A DNA stretch of 32,794 bases, taken from the NCBI GenBank assembly GCA_017425655.1, contig JAFPAT010000031.1, positions 1 through 32,794 of the forward strand, in the 5' to 3' direction. Each line of letters begins with the position of its first letter. The first letter of the stretch is position 1. The notes under the pieces are model-generated. The model searched no databases and was not told the origin of the DNA. It saw only the letters and a list, made by a program, of their open reading frames with translations. Source of the stretch: Rikenellaceae bacterium. Lineage in GTDB: Bacteria > Bacteroidota > Bacteroidia > Bacteroidales > Rikenellaceae. A program made the translations under genes and the position numbers. Below are positions 7,166 through 14,730 of the stretch, piece after piece.

Positions 7166-7261
7166 CTTCGCGCGTGCTGGCTCGCGATGTTTTTATTGAC
7201 ATCCCCACCAAACCTCCCCTTGTAAAGGGGAGGCTTCGGAGGTCGCGAGTTCGATTACAAT
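7166..7261. repeat. Inserted palindromic sequence inside the tRNA-Asp copy
   Basis: This 96-bp G/C-rich stretch sits between the two tRNA-Asp 3' copies. It holds a perfect hairpin, CCTCCCCTT (7213-7221) with AAGGGGAGG (7225-7233), and near its right end GGTCGCGAGTTCGA (7241-7254), an exact inverted copy of the tRNA-Asp T-arm bases at 7319-7332. It has no open frame of note. Short palindromic intergenic repeats of the CCTCCCCTT type are known to me from Bacteroidota genomes; whether this one is multicopy cannot be seen from one window. Confidence 0.5.
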
Positions 7262-7271
7262 CCAAAAACAA

Positions 7272-7300
7272 AAAAGCCCGAAGATCTCTCTTCGGACTTT
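7272..7300 (-). terminator. tRNA-Asp terminator
   Basis: On the minus strand GTCCGAAGA, a short loop and TCTTCGGGC are followed by a T-run (plus-strand A-run near 7270-7275). It starts a few bases after the tRNA 3' end. Confidence 0.8.
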
Positions 7301-7303
7301 CTG

Positions 7304-7377
7304 CGGTATGGACGAGACTCGAACTCGCGACCCCCTGCGTGACAGGCAGGTATTCTAACCAACTGAACTACCACACC
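7304..7377 (-). tRNA. tRNA-Asp(GUC)
   Basis: A complete 74-nt cloverleaf on the minus strand. Acceptor arms GGTGTGG and CCATACC pair with one wobble, the anticodon stem CCTGC/GCAGG encloses loop CTGTCAC with anticodon GTC, and the T-arm has GAGTTCGAGTCTC. The discriminator is G (7304) and CCA is not encoded. Its 3' end is duplicated at 7098-7165. Confidence 0.95.
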
Positions 7378-7396
7378 GTTTTGCTGTTTGCGAGTG

Positions 7397-7426
7397 CAAA
7401 AGTAATACAAATTTTGCAATTTGCAA
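7397..7426 (-). promoter_or_regulatory. Promoter of tRNA-Asp
   Basis: On the minus strand a TTG (plus CAA 7424-7426) and TACTTTTG (plus 7397-7404, TAnnTTTG) are spaced 19 bp apart, about 20 nt before the tRNA 5' end. Confidence 0.65.
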
Positions 7427-7464
7427 ACCATAGGGCGATTTTTTTGCGCTTTTCGAGTAAATCA

Positions 7465-7496
7465 ATTGCAATTCTCGCTCCGAATAGCTACATTTG
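7465..7496 (+). promoter_or_regulatory. Promoter of the DUF805 gene
   Basis: TTG (7465-7467) and TACATTTG (7489-7496) are 21 bp apart, matching the Bacteroidota sigma consensus. The start codon follows 24 bp after the -7 element. Confidence 0.65.
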
Positions 7497-7519
7497 TGAT
7501 AACTACAAATCCTATCACA

Positions 7520-8017
7520 ATGAAAAGTTATATCGATATTTGGAAACATAGTTTCGATTTTCGCGGCTCGTTGACATGCCGCCCGTTCTGGACTTACGTG
7601 TGCATTACGCTATGGCTCTATATCGTCGTTGCAGCAATTGATGTCTTCGTGCTTAATGAAGTTATGCCCTTCCCATTCCTGCTGACTGCAATATTCTCAG
7701 CTCTCAATTTTATTACGGGATTATCTGCAATGGTGCGCCGTCTGCACGATACATCGCGGAGCGGTTGGTGGTTGCTGGTACTATTGGTCCCTATTGTTGG
7801 CCAGATACTTATGATTACTTACCTCGTGCAACGTACTACAGCCGAGGAGGAGTATGAGAATCGTGGTTTCGGAACGATGGAGGTTGATGAAGAGTTTGAT
7901 CCCGAAGAGGTCTATGGAAAGGATTTCTGGGATGTTGAAGAGGAGGAAGTTGCCGAAGGGGAGAGTGAAGGCGATGCATTGAGTGTCGAAAATCACATCC
8001 CGGGCAAGATCTTCTAA
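7520..8017 (+). CDS. DUF805 family inner-membrane protein
   Basis: A 165-aa protein with an N-terminal FRGSLTCRPFW segment, about three membrane helices (roughly residues 22-40, 47-66 and 82-100) and the family signature VRRLHDTSRSGWW (residues 74-86). A long acidic tail (about residues 108-155, rich in Glu/Asp) follows the membrane domain and is longer than in many DUF805 proteins. The frame is open upstream to 7421, but the ATG at 7520 lies just after a good promoter and begins the family homology. The function of DUF805 is unknown. It is a single-gene unit between the tRNA-Asp promoter and a bidirectional terminator. Confidence 0.85.
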   Translation: MKSYIDIWKHSFDFRGSLTCRPFWTYVCITLWLYIVVAAIDVFVLNEVMPFPFLLTAIFSALNFITGLSAMVRRLHDTSRSGWWLLVLLVPIVGQILMITYLVQRTTAEEEYENRGFGTMEVDEEFDPEEVYGKDFWDVEEEEVAEGESEGDALSVENHIPGKIF

Positions 8018-8039
8018 ACGGTTAAACCATATATGATTT

Positions 8040-8077
8040 CGAGGGCTTGAATTTTATGATTTGAGCCCTCGTTTTTT
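8040..8077. terminator. Shared convergent terminator
   Basis: CGAGGGCT (8040-8047) pairs with AGCCCTCG (8064-8071), followed by TTTTTT on the plus strand. The right arm lies inside the last codons of the minus-strand FUSC-like gene, so the hairpin mainly serves the DUF805 gene. Confidence 0.75.
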
Positions 8078-8593
8078 ATTGTGGTAGTTCTGAATCTGTT
8101 CAACAATCCATAGCTCTCCTATACCGATAAAGACTCCAACCGTACCCTCGACAAAGCGTAGAACTCCATTTTTCAGCGGCGGCAGATCAGGAATCTCCTG
8201 CGAGATGACAGAGATGATGATAAGCGTCATCGCGGCGACGGTACCGCCATCTGGGACCTTCAGCATCATACATATAGCCTCTAAAATACAGAATGAAATT
8301 GCTAATCCGTGAAGCGAAAACGGAAATATTTGCAGATATGAGGTGGCTATAACTGCGCCGATAAGTGTGCCGAGTACGCGCAGCCATCCTTTATGGATTG
8401 ATTCTCGCACGTTTTCGGACTGTATAACGACGATTGTCGATGTACAAGCGAGCATGGCTCCCATATAACTCGATGCGTGGAAACGGCCCGTAATATGTGC
8501 GCCAACGGCGTATGCAATCACAATCGCTATGCAATGAAGTGCGATTTGTGATATTGATATGCGTTTTAATACTTTGTGTAATGAATTGCCCAT
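8054..8593 (-). CDS. FUSC / aromatic acid exporter-like membrane protein
   Basis: A 179-aa integral membrane protein with five or six hydrophobic segments and the motif RVLGTLIGAVIATS, which, with the preceding NVRESIHKGW, is typical of the N-terminal membrane half of FUSC and ArAE-type exporters. Only the membrane half is present; the large cytoplasmic domain of full-length efflux members is missing, as in the short family members. The frame is open to a GTG at 8650, but the ATG at 8593 (MGNSLHKVLKR) is preferred because the extra 19 residues are not hydrophobic and the family usually begins shortly before the first helix. It follows the carboxypeptidase-regulatory-like gene on the same strand and is probably co-transcribed. 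The substrate is unknown. Confidence 0.75.
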   Translation of the reverse strand: MGNSLHKVLKRISISQIALHCIAIVIAYAVGAHITGRFHASSYMGAMLACTSTIVVIQSENVRESIHKGWLRVLGTLIGAVIATSYLQIFPFSLHGLAISFCILEAICMMLKVPDGGTVAAMTLIIISVISQEIPDLPPLKNGVLRFVEGTVGVFIGIGELWIVEQIQNYHNKKRGLKS

Positions 8594-8687
8594 TGCAACC
8601 GAAGTTCTGTGTATGACACTTTTTCGGTCAGCGAGCTGCAATAAGCGCACCGAAACGGCTTTTAGATCGTCTTAAAACGGAATATCG

Positions 8688-9683
8688 TTAGCGTTTTTTC
8701 TCGGTCGGAGTGATCTCGATTTGATCAAGCAACAGATCCAGATCGGCATACTTCGTCTTATAGTCGTATGTCAGACGAGTGGGGCATAACGCCGGAATTT
8801 TACTCTTCTTTGTCGGCAGAAATGCACAAAGATCAGCATCGATCTGTTTGAGAATAGAGGTGTTACGATCATATATAATGGTTGAAACAGCCGTTACGCT
8901 TTTTGTTGCGACATCGACTGTGGCAATGATCTGTGTCGCTTTCGAAGCCAACATCGGGAATGAGATTCGGTAGTATTGTGTTTGACCGTCAGTGCTCTGT
9001 CCGAGGAGAGCGTAGTCGGGGCGATATTTGTAAAAATGGCGATTATGTCCGATTGCTGCAACTGCAAAATTCAACTCCGAAAGAGCGTAGTGGAGCGATT
9101 CGTCAAGTTTGTGAAATGTACTTTGTGCGCTATCTTCGGTTGCGTTGCGTTGAATGGGCAGGTGAAACCACCCCTCGGAACGGAAATACGCGAGCTCCTT
9201 GCTATCGACAAGATTTTCAGCCTCGATAGTTCCCTCGGAGTGAAATTTCATATAATCGAAATCGAAATGAGCCTTCATTTTGCAATTGAAATCCATTGCA
9301 GTCGATTCGCCAGCACACTCTTCAAACATTGCACGTGCCTGATCCGATGTGCGATCCACATTCGTATCAGCAATAATACCATCATTAATTTTTAGAACAT
9401 ATTCAATCTCACCACTTTGCATCGCCTCGGTCCCTACCTCTTGTTCGAAGGTCTGGTAGCCGACTGCGTGGGCTGCGAGCTTATATTCGGGGCGAATACG
9501 GCGGAAATCGATATTGACCACGCCGTCAATATCGGTAACAGCGCGAGGTACGCCTTCAATCGTGATAATTGCATACGAAATAGGCATTCGCATCTCATTT
9601 ACGACACGAATATTGAAATCCTGCCCGACAGCGTTAAATGCAATGGCAAGCGTAAATATGAGTAGTGTGGCAATTCGTTTCAT
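8688..9683 (-). CDS. Secreted carboxypeptidase-regulatory-like domain protein
   Basis: A 331-aa exported protein. The signal peptide (residues 1-20) ends in AVGQ. A CarboxypepD_reg-like beta-sandwich follows (about residues 23-95, with ISYAIITIEG and AVTDIDGVVNI), the domain that also opens SusC-type receptors. The C-terminal half (about 120-325) is an alpha/beta region of unknown fold; together this resembles the DUF/CarboxypepD_reg proteins of the Bacteroidota envelope. No protease active site is present. The start has a TATCTTTG element about 25 nt upstream. The FUSC-like gene follows on the same strand. Confidence 0.75.
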   Translation of the reverse strand: MKRIATLLIFTLAIAFNAVGQDFNIRVVNEMRMPISYAIITIEGVPRAVTDIDGVVNIDFRRIRPEYKLAAHAVGYQTFEQEVGTEAMQSGEIEYVLKINDGIIADTNVDRTSDQARAMFEECAGESTAMDFNCKMKAHFDFDYMKFHSEGTIEAENLVDSKELAYFRSEGWFHLPIQRNATEDSAQSTFHKLDESLHYALSELNFAVAAIGHNRHFYKYRPDYALLGQSTDGQTQYYRISFPMLASKATQIIATVDVATKSVTAVSTIIYDRNTSILKQIDADLCAFLPTKKSKIPALCPTRLTYDYKTKYADLDLLLDQIEITPTEKKR

Positions 9684-9708
9684 TAGCGAGTATTGTTTTG
9701 TTATATTA

Positions 9709-9716
9709 CAAAGATA
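9709..9716 (-). promoter_or_regulatory. Promoter -7 element of the CarboxypepD_reg-like gene
   Basis: The plus strand reads CAAAGATA, which is TATCTTTG on the minus strand. No good -33 TTG is seen at the expected distance. Confidence 0.5.
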
Positions 9717-9723
9717 GATAATT

Positions 9724-9766
9724 ATAAATAAAAATGGATGCCTCCCAGCGGAAAGACATCCATTTT
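9724..9766 (-). terminator. Terminator of the nspC-manA operon
   Basis: AAAATGGATG (9731-9740) pairs with CATCCATTTT (9757-9766). On the minus strand the T-rich tail follows toward lower coordinates. It begins 22 nt after the manA stop. Confidence 0.8.
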
Positions 9767-9787
9767 GTCGGTACTATACAATCTCTA

Positions 9788-10762
9788 TTACTCGATATAG
9801 ACCTCCAATATGCGGCCCTTGCCTGTGATTGTAACTTCGTTTATCTCGGCTGGAATGAGCACTAATTCGCCTGCTGCGATCTTTTCAGAACCACCATCGG
9901 TCGAGATTGTGAATTCACCTTCGGCTGCAATATAGACCGTGAAAGTGTCAAATTTTGCGAGGTCGCAAACATATTCACCATTAATAGCTATAAGATTGGT
10001 AATGAAATGATCACGCCTGATTAACTCAACCGAAGAATTAACTTCGGGAGATTTAGTCAGCACGTACTCCTCTTCGCTCTCAAAATCGATAGCATCGATC
10101 GCCAATGCGGTGTGCAATTCACGTGGACGGCCTTCCGAATCAACACGATCCCAATCATAGACACGATATGTAATATCGGATGCCTGCTGAATCTCGATTA
10201 ACTCGATTCCTTTGCCGATAGTGTGGATTGTTCCAGAAGGGATATAATATACGTCGCCGCGCTTAACCTCATAGCGATTAAGCAATTCGGGAAGGCGATT
10301 GGTTACAACGGCATCAATAAACTCCTCACGCGAAACGGGACGTTTGAAGCCGATATATAACTCGGCCCCTTCACTGCAATTGGTGATGTACCACATTTCG
10401 CTTTTGCCATATGAGTTATGACGCTCGGCAGCCAATTCGTCGTCAGGATGTACCTGAATCGATAACGTGTCTTGAGCGTCTAATGTTTTGAACAGCAGAG
10501 GAAAGACAACGCCAAAACGCTCGAAAATCTTCTCGCCGACCAAATCACCCATATAGACTTCGATCAACTCCTCGATGTTGTTACCCTTGAGCATTCCGTT
10601 GGTAACCACCGAGAGGTCGCCACGAATGCCCGATAAATCCCAGCTTTCTCCATATTGGCGGCTACGGTCAATACGCAACCCTTTGCCTTTTTTGGCAATG
10701 AGCGTAGAACCTCCCCAGATGCGAGGCTTCAAACGAGGGCGGAATTTTAACGGATATAGCAT
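9788..10762 (-). CDS. manA: Mannose-6-phosphate isomerase, class I
   Basis: A 324-aa cupin zinc enzyme that interconverts mannose 6-phosphate and fructose 6-phosphate, feeding GDP-mannose and surface sugar synthesis. The zinc ligands are visible: Q103 and H105 in SIQVHPDD, E122 in GKSEMWY and H180 in PSGTIHTIGKG. The catalytic-region YRVYDWDR (residues 199-206) and RELH follow. Length fits the short bacterial class I form. It is the third gene of the nspC operon, 33 nt after the cysteate-synthase-like gene, and ends at a strong terminator. Confidence 0.93.
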   Translation of the reverse strand: MLYPLKFRPRLKPRIWGGSTLIAKKGKGLRIDRSRQYGESWDLSGIRGDLSVVTNGMLKGNNIEELIEVYMGDLVGEKIFERFGVVFPLLFKTLDAQDTLSIQVHPDDELAAERHNSYGKSEMWYITNCSEGAELYIGFKRPVSREEFIDAVVTNRLPELLNRYEVKRGDVYYIPSGTIHTIGKGIELIEIQQASDITYRVYDWDRVDSEGRPRELHTALAIDAIDFESEEEYVLTKSPEVNSSVELIRRDHFITNLIAINGEYVCDLAKFDTFTVYIAAEGEFTISTDGGSEKIAAGELVLIPAEINEVTITGKGRILEVYIE

Positions 10763-10795
10763 CGTTAAAAACGTGTGTTAATGTTAAATTAAGTT

Positions 10796-12100
10796 TTACT
10801 TATCTTGTTTGCTAAACATAGCTTCTACTTTCGCAATTACATCTTCCACTTCGGGATTGAGTGAGAAGACGTGTGTAGGCTTCAAGTGCCACAACTCCTT
10901 GCCTTCTTGCGCTTTGCGCTCGCCACCACCGGTGATGTTGAGCATAACGATCTTCTCCTTATCGACCTTGCCGTCGGCAACAGCCTTGATAAGTGAAGCC
11001 GTTGCAACTGCAGCTGCCGAATAGATGTCGCAACCCTCTGTCTGTTCAAACAATTCGGCTGCTCTCTTTGCTGCGGCATTCGTTATTGCAAATATCTCGC
11101 CATCAGTATCTTTCAATGCGTCATACAAGCCGCCGATAATGCCATAAGGAGGTTTGCGATTCGATAGAACTTTGGCGTTTATGATCTCCGCATCACGACG
11201 AGCCTTATTGTCATCGTAAGGCAGCATTTCTCGCGAATCAACTCTCCAAGCGTCAAACATCGGAACGAAAGGAGCATTCTGCGATACCATCAACTTGGCC
11301 TTTGTCGTGCCAAAACGTCCATCTTCGATCAATCGCATGTTTGCTTCCCACGCTGCAATTGCACCCGTACCACTACCAACAGCTTGGAAATAGTAGTCAG
11401 GGATCTGTCCGATTGTGGTTGCTGCTGACAGCATAGTTGTAGCCATACCATCGCGACGGGCGATATTCTTTGCACCACCTTCGGCATAGAATTTCTTCGA
11501 TTTCAGTGCTAAATTGCTCAAATGGATAGCATCGAAATAGTCGCCGCCCTTTTCGCATGAGATCAATTTAACGCAGGGATTCAGCGGCTTCTCAAACCAC
11601 AGAGCCGACAAATTGTCCGAAGGGACACTCAACAACAGCGGAATATTGTTATCAGAGCATACCTTTGCAAATGCACGCGCAGTGTTGCCTGCTGATGCTA
11701 CAACGAGGACTTTGTCGTTAGACGGATCGATACGACCACAAACCGAGTATGCCTCGGTCTCCTTAAACGAACAGGTGGTCATCTTTGCTCCAATAGCGGG
11801 GTTGTAACCGTTAAAGGTGATATATAGATTTTTCAAGCCGAGAGCCTCGGCCAAACCTTTACTTCGATAGGTAACGGGAGCCGAAGAGCCTTCGAGCATA
11901 CGGCTGATCGGTAACCAATCGGCAAACTTGTAGATGCCATAACTGTTATCGCGTACCTCAATTTGCTTCTTTGCGTAGATTGCACGCACCAACGACGGCG
12001 ACTTGCACTCTTTATCGTCAAGCACCCAACCTGTGTCCTCGAATTCACGACCCGTGGCAACACATTGCAGTATATATTGTGTAGGCTTAAATTCTTCCAT
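10796..12100 (-). CDS. PLP-dependent threonine-synthase-fold enzyme, probable cysteate synthase
   Basis: A 434-aa fold type II PLP enzyme. The lysine that binds PLP is K113 in CSFKETEAYSV, the phosphate/cofactor loop is ASAGNT (135-140), and a TGGG motif near the C-terminus completes the site. It differs from the usual Bacteroidota ThrC, which begins with a different domain and has SFKDRG; SFKE-x-EA and the length fit the cysteate synthase branch. Cysteate synthase makes L-cysteate from O-phosphoserine and sulfite. In Alistipes-type bacteria cysteate is the head-group precursor of sulfonolipids (capnine, sulfobacin). The acyltransferase that would follow in that pathway is not adjacent. The substrate is inferred from motif and organism; a threonine synthase paralogue remains possible. 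It lies between nspC and manA in one operon. Confidence 0.65.
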   Translation of the reverse strand: MEEFKPTQYILQCVATGREFEDTGWVLDDKECKSPSLVRAIYAKKQIEVRDNSYGIYKFADWLPISRMLEGSSAPVTYRSKGLAEALGLKNLYITFNGYNPAIGAKMTTCSFKETEAYSVCGRIDPSNDKVLVVASAGNTARAFAKVCSDNNIPLLLSVPSDNLSALWFEKPLNPCVKLISCEKGGDYFDAIHLSNLALKSKKFYAEGGAKNIARRDGMATTMLSAATTIGQIPDYYFQAVGSGTGAIAAWEANMRLIEDGRFGTTKAKLMVSQNAPFVPMFDAWRVDSREMLPYDDNKARRDAEIINAKVLSNRKPPYGIIGGLYDALKDTDGEIFAITNAAAKRAAELFEQTEGCDIYSAAAVATASLIKAVADGKVDKEKIVMLNITGGGERKAQEGKELWHLKPTHVFSLNPEVEDVIAKVEAMFSKQDK

Positions 12101-12154
12101 ATCTTTATATTATGGTTGTTACTTAATCTTTTTGTTTAATTCGATGTTTTACAA

Positions 12155-13285
12155 CTACGACATACGATCACGATAATCCTCATAGCCAAATTTGCGTACT
12201 ACATCGAAACTATCGTCTTCGTGCCAGATGGCGATCGAGGGATGTTCAACTCCATTAAACATTGTTGTCTTGACCATCGTATAGTGGATCATATCCTCGA
12301 ATACAATACGGTCGCCAACCTTCGGGTCAACCTCAAAAGCCCAATCGCCGTAGAAATCGCCAGCCAGACAGCTATTGCCACCCATACGCCATTTTCGTTC
12401 ATTCTCTTCGGGATCGTGAGCACCCATAATTGCGGGCTTATATGGCATCTCCAAACAATCGGGCATATGGCATGCAAACGAGACATCCAACATCGCAGTA
12501 TTAACGCCGCCGCTTTGAATAACATCTTCTACCGTTGATACAAGGTAACCCGTACGCCAAGTAAATGCACTGCCTGGTTCAAGTATCAGACGCAGATGAG
12601 GATGACGCTCGCGGAAGCTATTTAAGACTTCAATCAATTCGTCGCAGTTATAATCTTTATGTGTCATCAGGTGCCCGCCTCCCATATTGAGCCACTTAAT
12701 CTGTGGCAGGAGATGCCCGAAATGTTTTTCAACTGCCTCCAAAGCCAAACGTAGGTGTTCGGGTCGCGACTCGCAAAGTACATGGAAATGCAGACCTTCA
12801 ATGCCTGCGGGCAACTCTTTCATCTCTTCAGCTCGAATACCAAGACGTGATCCTGCAACACAAGGGTTGTAGAGATCTGTCTCAACGGGCGAATATTCGG
12901 GATTGATTCTCAATCCGCACGAAATTCCGCGCAGTAGTGCTTGTGCGCCGAAGCGGGCGAACTGACCGAGCGAGTTGAAAGTGATATGGCTGCTACATTG
13001 CAGAACCTCTGCGAATGAGCGATCGGTATATGTAGGTGCGTATGTGTGAGCCATTTGTCCATACTTCTCCATAACCAGTCGCGCCTCGGCAGCCGACGAT
13101 GCGGTTGCTCCGTCAGAGTGCTGGGCGAGGGTGGGGAAGATGCTCCACATTGCGCACGCTTTCAATGCAACAATAATCTCCGCACCCGTAGCTTTACGGA
13201 CACGGTCAATAATCTCCATATTTTTGGCGAGCAATGTCTCGTCAAGCACAAAACAGGGAGATGGTAATTTTCGGAAATCTATCAT
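12155..13285 (-). CDS. nspC: Carboxynorspermidine decarboxylase
   Basis: A 376-aa PLP-dependent alanine-racemase-fold decarboxylase that converts carboxy(nor)spermidine to (nor)spermidine, the last step of the carboxyspermidine polyamine route used by Bacteroidota. The PLP lysine is K42 in ALKACAMW. Other family marks are HFHVLCE, NMGGGH, LILEPGSA and the substrate-site GNSCLAGD near residue 307, whose cysteine is the conserved decarboxylase cysteine. Length is normal. It is the first gene of an operon with the cysteate-synthase-like gene (54-nt gap) and manA. A clear promoter with an inverted repeat over its -33 box lies upstream. Confidence 0.93.
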   Translation of the reverse strand: MIDFRKLPSPCFVLDETLLAKNMEIIDRVRKATGAEIIVALKACAMWSIFPTLAQHSDGATASSAAEARLVMEKYGQMAHTYAPTYTDRSFAEVLQCSSHITFNSLGQFARFGAQALLRGISCGLRINPEYSPVETDLYNPCVAGSRLGIRAEEMKELPAGIEGLHFHVLCESRPEHLRLALEAVEKHFGHLLPQIKWLNMGGGHLMTHKDYNCDELIEVLNSFRERHPHLRLILEPGSAFTWRTGYLVSTVEDVIQSGGVNTAMLDVSFACHMPDCLEMPYKPAIMGAHDPEENERKWRMGGNSCLAGDFYGDWAFEVDPKVGDRIVFEDMIHYTMVKTTMFNGVEHPSIAIWHEDDSFDVVRKFGYEDYRDRMS

Positions 13286-13313
13286 CTGCCGAATATCTCT
13301 ATAAAATATTATG

Positions 13314-13343
13314 CAAAAATAACAAAATTCGACTATTTCCCAA
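13314..13343 (-). promoter_or_regulatory. Promoter of the nspC operon
   Basis: On the minus strand TTG (plus CAA 13341-13343) and TATTTTTG (plus 13314-13321) are 19 bp apart, with the nspC start codon 28 nt downstream. Confidence 0.65.
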
Positions 13344-13387
13344 CTATTTAAGCTCTAAATAAGTATAAATACTCCGGTAAATAGTTG
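13341..13387. promoter_or_regulatory. Inverted repeat overlapping the nspC -33 box (possible operator)
   Basis: CAACTATTTA (13341-13350) and TAAATAGTTG (13378-13387) form a perfect 10-bp inverted repeat. The space between holds a smaller dyad, AGTAT/ATACT (13362-13373). The left arm includes the -33 TTG. This is the usual geometry of a repressor or activator site. The rest of the 311-bp gap, about 13388-13530, shows no gene. Confidence 0.5.
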
Positions 13388-13528
13388 ATATTAAGTCTAA
13401 CAAGAATGAAAATAGACGTAGATCTATACCTAATGTCGATTTATCTCTGTTTCGAATTGGTTTCAGCGGGAAATTCTAGAAGCCGGCATATGGAAATAAT
13501 ATGCGTTATTTGATGTTTTCGGGTTAAA

Positions 13529-13566
13529 AAGAAAGCGATCGTAATCTAAATCGGATTACGATCGCT
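13529..13566 (-). terminator. Terminator of the rsmD operon
   Basis: A perfect 13-bp stem, AGCGATCGTAATC (13534-13546) with GATTACGATCGCT (13554-13566), has a 7-nt loop. On the minus strand TTTCTTTTT follows. Confidence 0.88.
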
Positions 13567-13596
13567 ATTTGAATGAAGAACTGACGCTTATAACGA

Positions 13597-14130
13597 TTAC
13601 TTACGGAAGAACGCGAACTGCACGCTGCCATAGCTGCGTTGCTGCTCAAATAGGGGGTGGTTGGAGTAATCCTGCCCTTTCGGATGCTCAAAAATGAGCA
13701 GTCCGCCTTCACGTAGAAGGTTGCGCTCAAATACCAATTTTATAACCTCTTCGCTACCATCCAAATCGTAGGGAGCATCAGAGAAAATAATATCGAACTG
13801 TTTCGGGCAACTCTTCAAATAGAGGAAAACATTTGCGCGAGTGGGATACATCTGCTTGAAACCGAGATCCGATGCTGTACGTTTGATAAAATTGTAATGC
13901 ACGGCATTGATCTCTACCGAGGTAACACTCTTTGCTCCGCGGGAGCAGAACTCGTAACTAATCGATCCCGTGCCGGCAAATAGATCCAGCACATCACACT
14001 CCTCGAAATCGACCATATTACCCAGCACATTAAACAGATTCTCCTTCGCAAAATCAGTTGTGGGGCGAGCTCGAAGATTATTGGGCGGATTGATTATACG
14101 TCCGCGATGTGTTCCGCTAATTATTCGCAT
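13597..14130 (-). CDS. rsmD: 16S rRNA (guanine-966 N2)-methyltransferase RsmD
   Basis: A 177-aa class I SAM methyltransferase that modifies G966 of 16S rRNA. It has the RsmD opening MRIISGTHRGR, the RPTTDFAKENLFN substrate region (22-34), the SAM loop DLFAGTGS (49-56), VEIN (72-75) and motif IV at 118-121. Motif IV here is DAPY where the family nearly always has DPPY/F. The start overlaps the end of the DUF3822 gene by 10 nt, so it is translationally coupled. It is the last gene of the operon. Confidence 0.9.
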   Translation of the reverse strand: MRIISGTHRGRIINPPNNLRARPTTDFAKENLFNVLGNMVDFEECDVLDLFAGTGSISYEFCSRGAKSVTSVEINAVHYNFIKRTASDLGFKQMYPTRANVFLYLKSCPKQFDIIFSDAPYDLDGSEEVIKLVFERNLLREGGLLIFEHPKGQDYSNHPLFEQQRSYGSVQFAFFRK

Positions 14131-14708
14131 ACTACCTTCTTGTAATATTTACTCAATGTTTTTGCTGTTTCGCGAGCCTCATCTGCGAAGCCGTTGGCTC
14201 CTTCGATAACAATCTTAAAATGCTTCAAGTCAAACTGCTTGTCAATTGCAGCCGTATAATAGAGTGTGTCGGTCTCTTTTTTTCGAGGTAAAACCTCTGC
14301 CATTCGCAATTTGCCATCGCTCCATACCTTTATATATATAATGCGCTCGGCAAGATAGAGCCACGCAGTTGGTTCCGTGCAGATACGACTGCGCAAAAGC
14401 GGGGTAGAGAAGAGGTGATTATCACCGTAACGCTCCTGTGCTGCCGCAATTAAGTTGTTTGGAAGAGCCAATGCCGCGACTATCTGTTGCTGTTCATCGG
14501 GTACTGTAACAACTGACTCGTTCTCATTCAGAGTAATTCCGTTTATTGCTAATATCTCTACGGGATTGACCTCTTCGAATAGTTCAAATGGTATCAAAAC
14601 CACACGGCTACTCAATACCTCGATCTCGACGAATTGTTTGTCGGTCGAGAGTTTCGGTAGATCGGAGCGTGAAAAAGAATGTCCACTCAACGTGAGCTGA
14701 ATGGACAT
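14121..14708 (-). CDS. DUF3822 family protein
   Basis: A 195-aa protein of the Bacteroidota DUF3822 family (actin-like ATPase-like fold in some annotations), commonly encoded next to rsmD, as here. The start is placed at the ATG at 14708 (MSIQLTLSGHSFSRSDL); the frame is open further upstream but would run into the preceding gene and the extra residues are Ser/Arg-rich nonsense. It overlaps rsmD by 10 nt and follows the pilin-like gene by 22 nt. Biochemical role unknown; conserved linkage suggests a function tied to ribosome maturation or to the adjacent membrane protein. Confidence 0.8.
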   Translation of the reverse strand: MSIQLTLSGHSFSRSDLPKLSTDKQFVEIEVLSSRVVLIPFELFEEVNPVEILAINGITLNENESVVTVPDEQQQIVAALALPNNLIAAAQERYGDNHLFSTPLLRSRICTEPTAWLYLAERIIYIKVWSDGKLRMAEVLPRKKETDTLYYTAAIDKQFDLKHFKIVIEGANGFADEARETAKTLSKYYKKVVCE

Positions 14709-14730
14709 TCTGTTCGCAGTGGGCGAAATA

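Noticed and set aside
7144-7551. A plus-strand frame across the tRNA-Asp
   Set aside because: It reads through the tRNA gene, its terminator and the duplicated 3' ends, so it is a shadow of RNA-gene sequence.
10796-12100. Calling the PLP enzyme plain threonine synthase
   Set aside because: The N-terminus and the SFKETEA lysine motif differ from normal Bacteroidota ThrC, so cysteate synthase is the better, though not certain, call.
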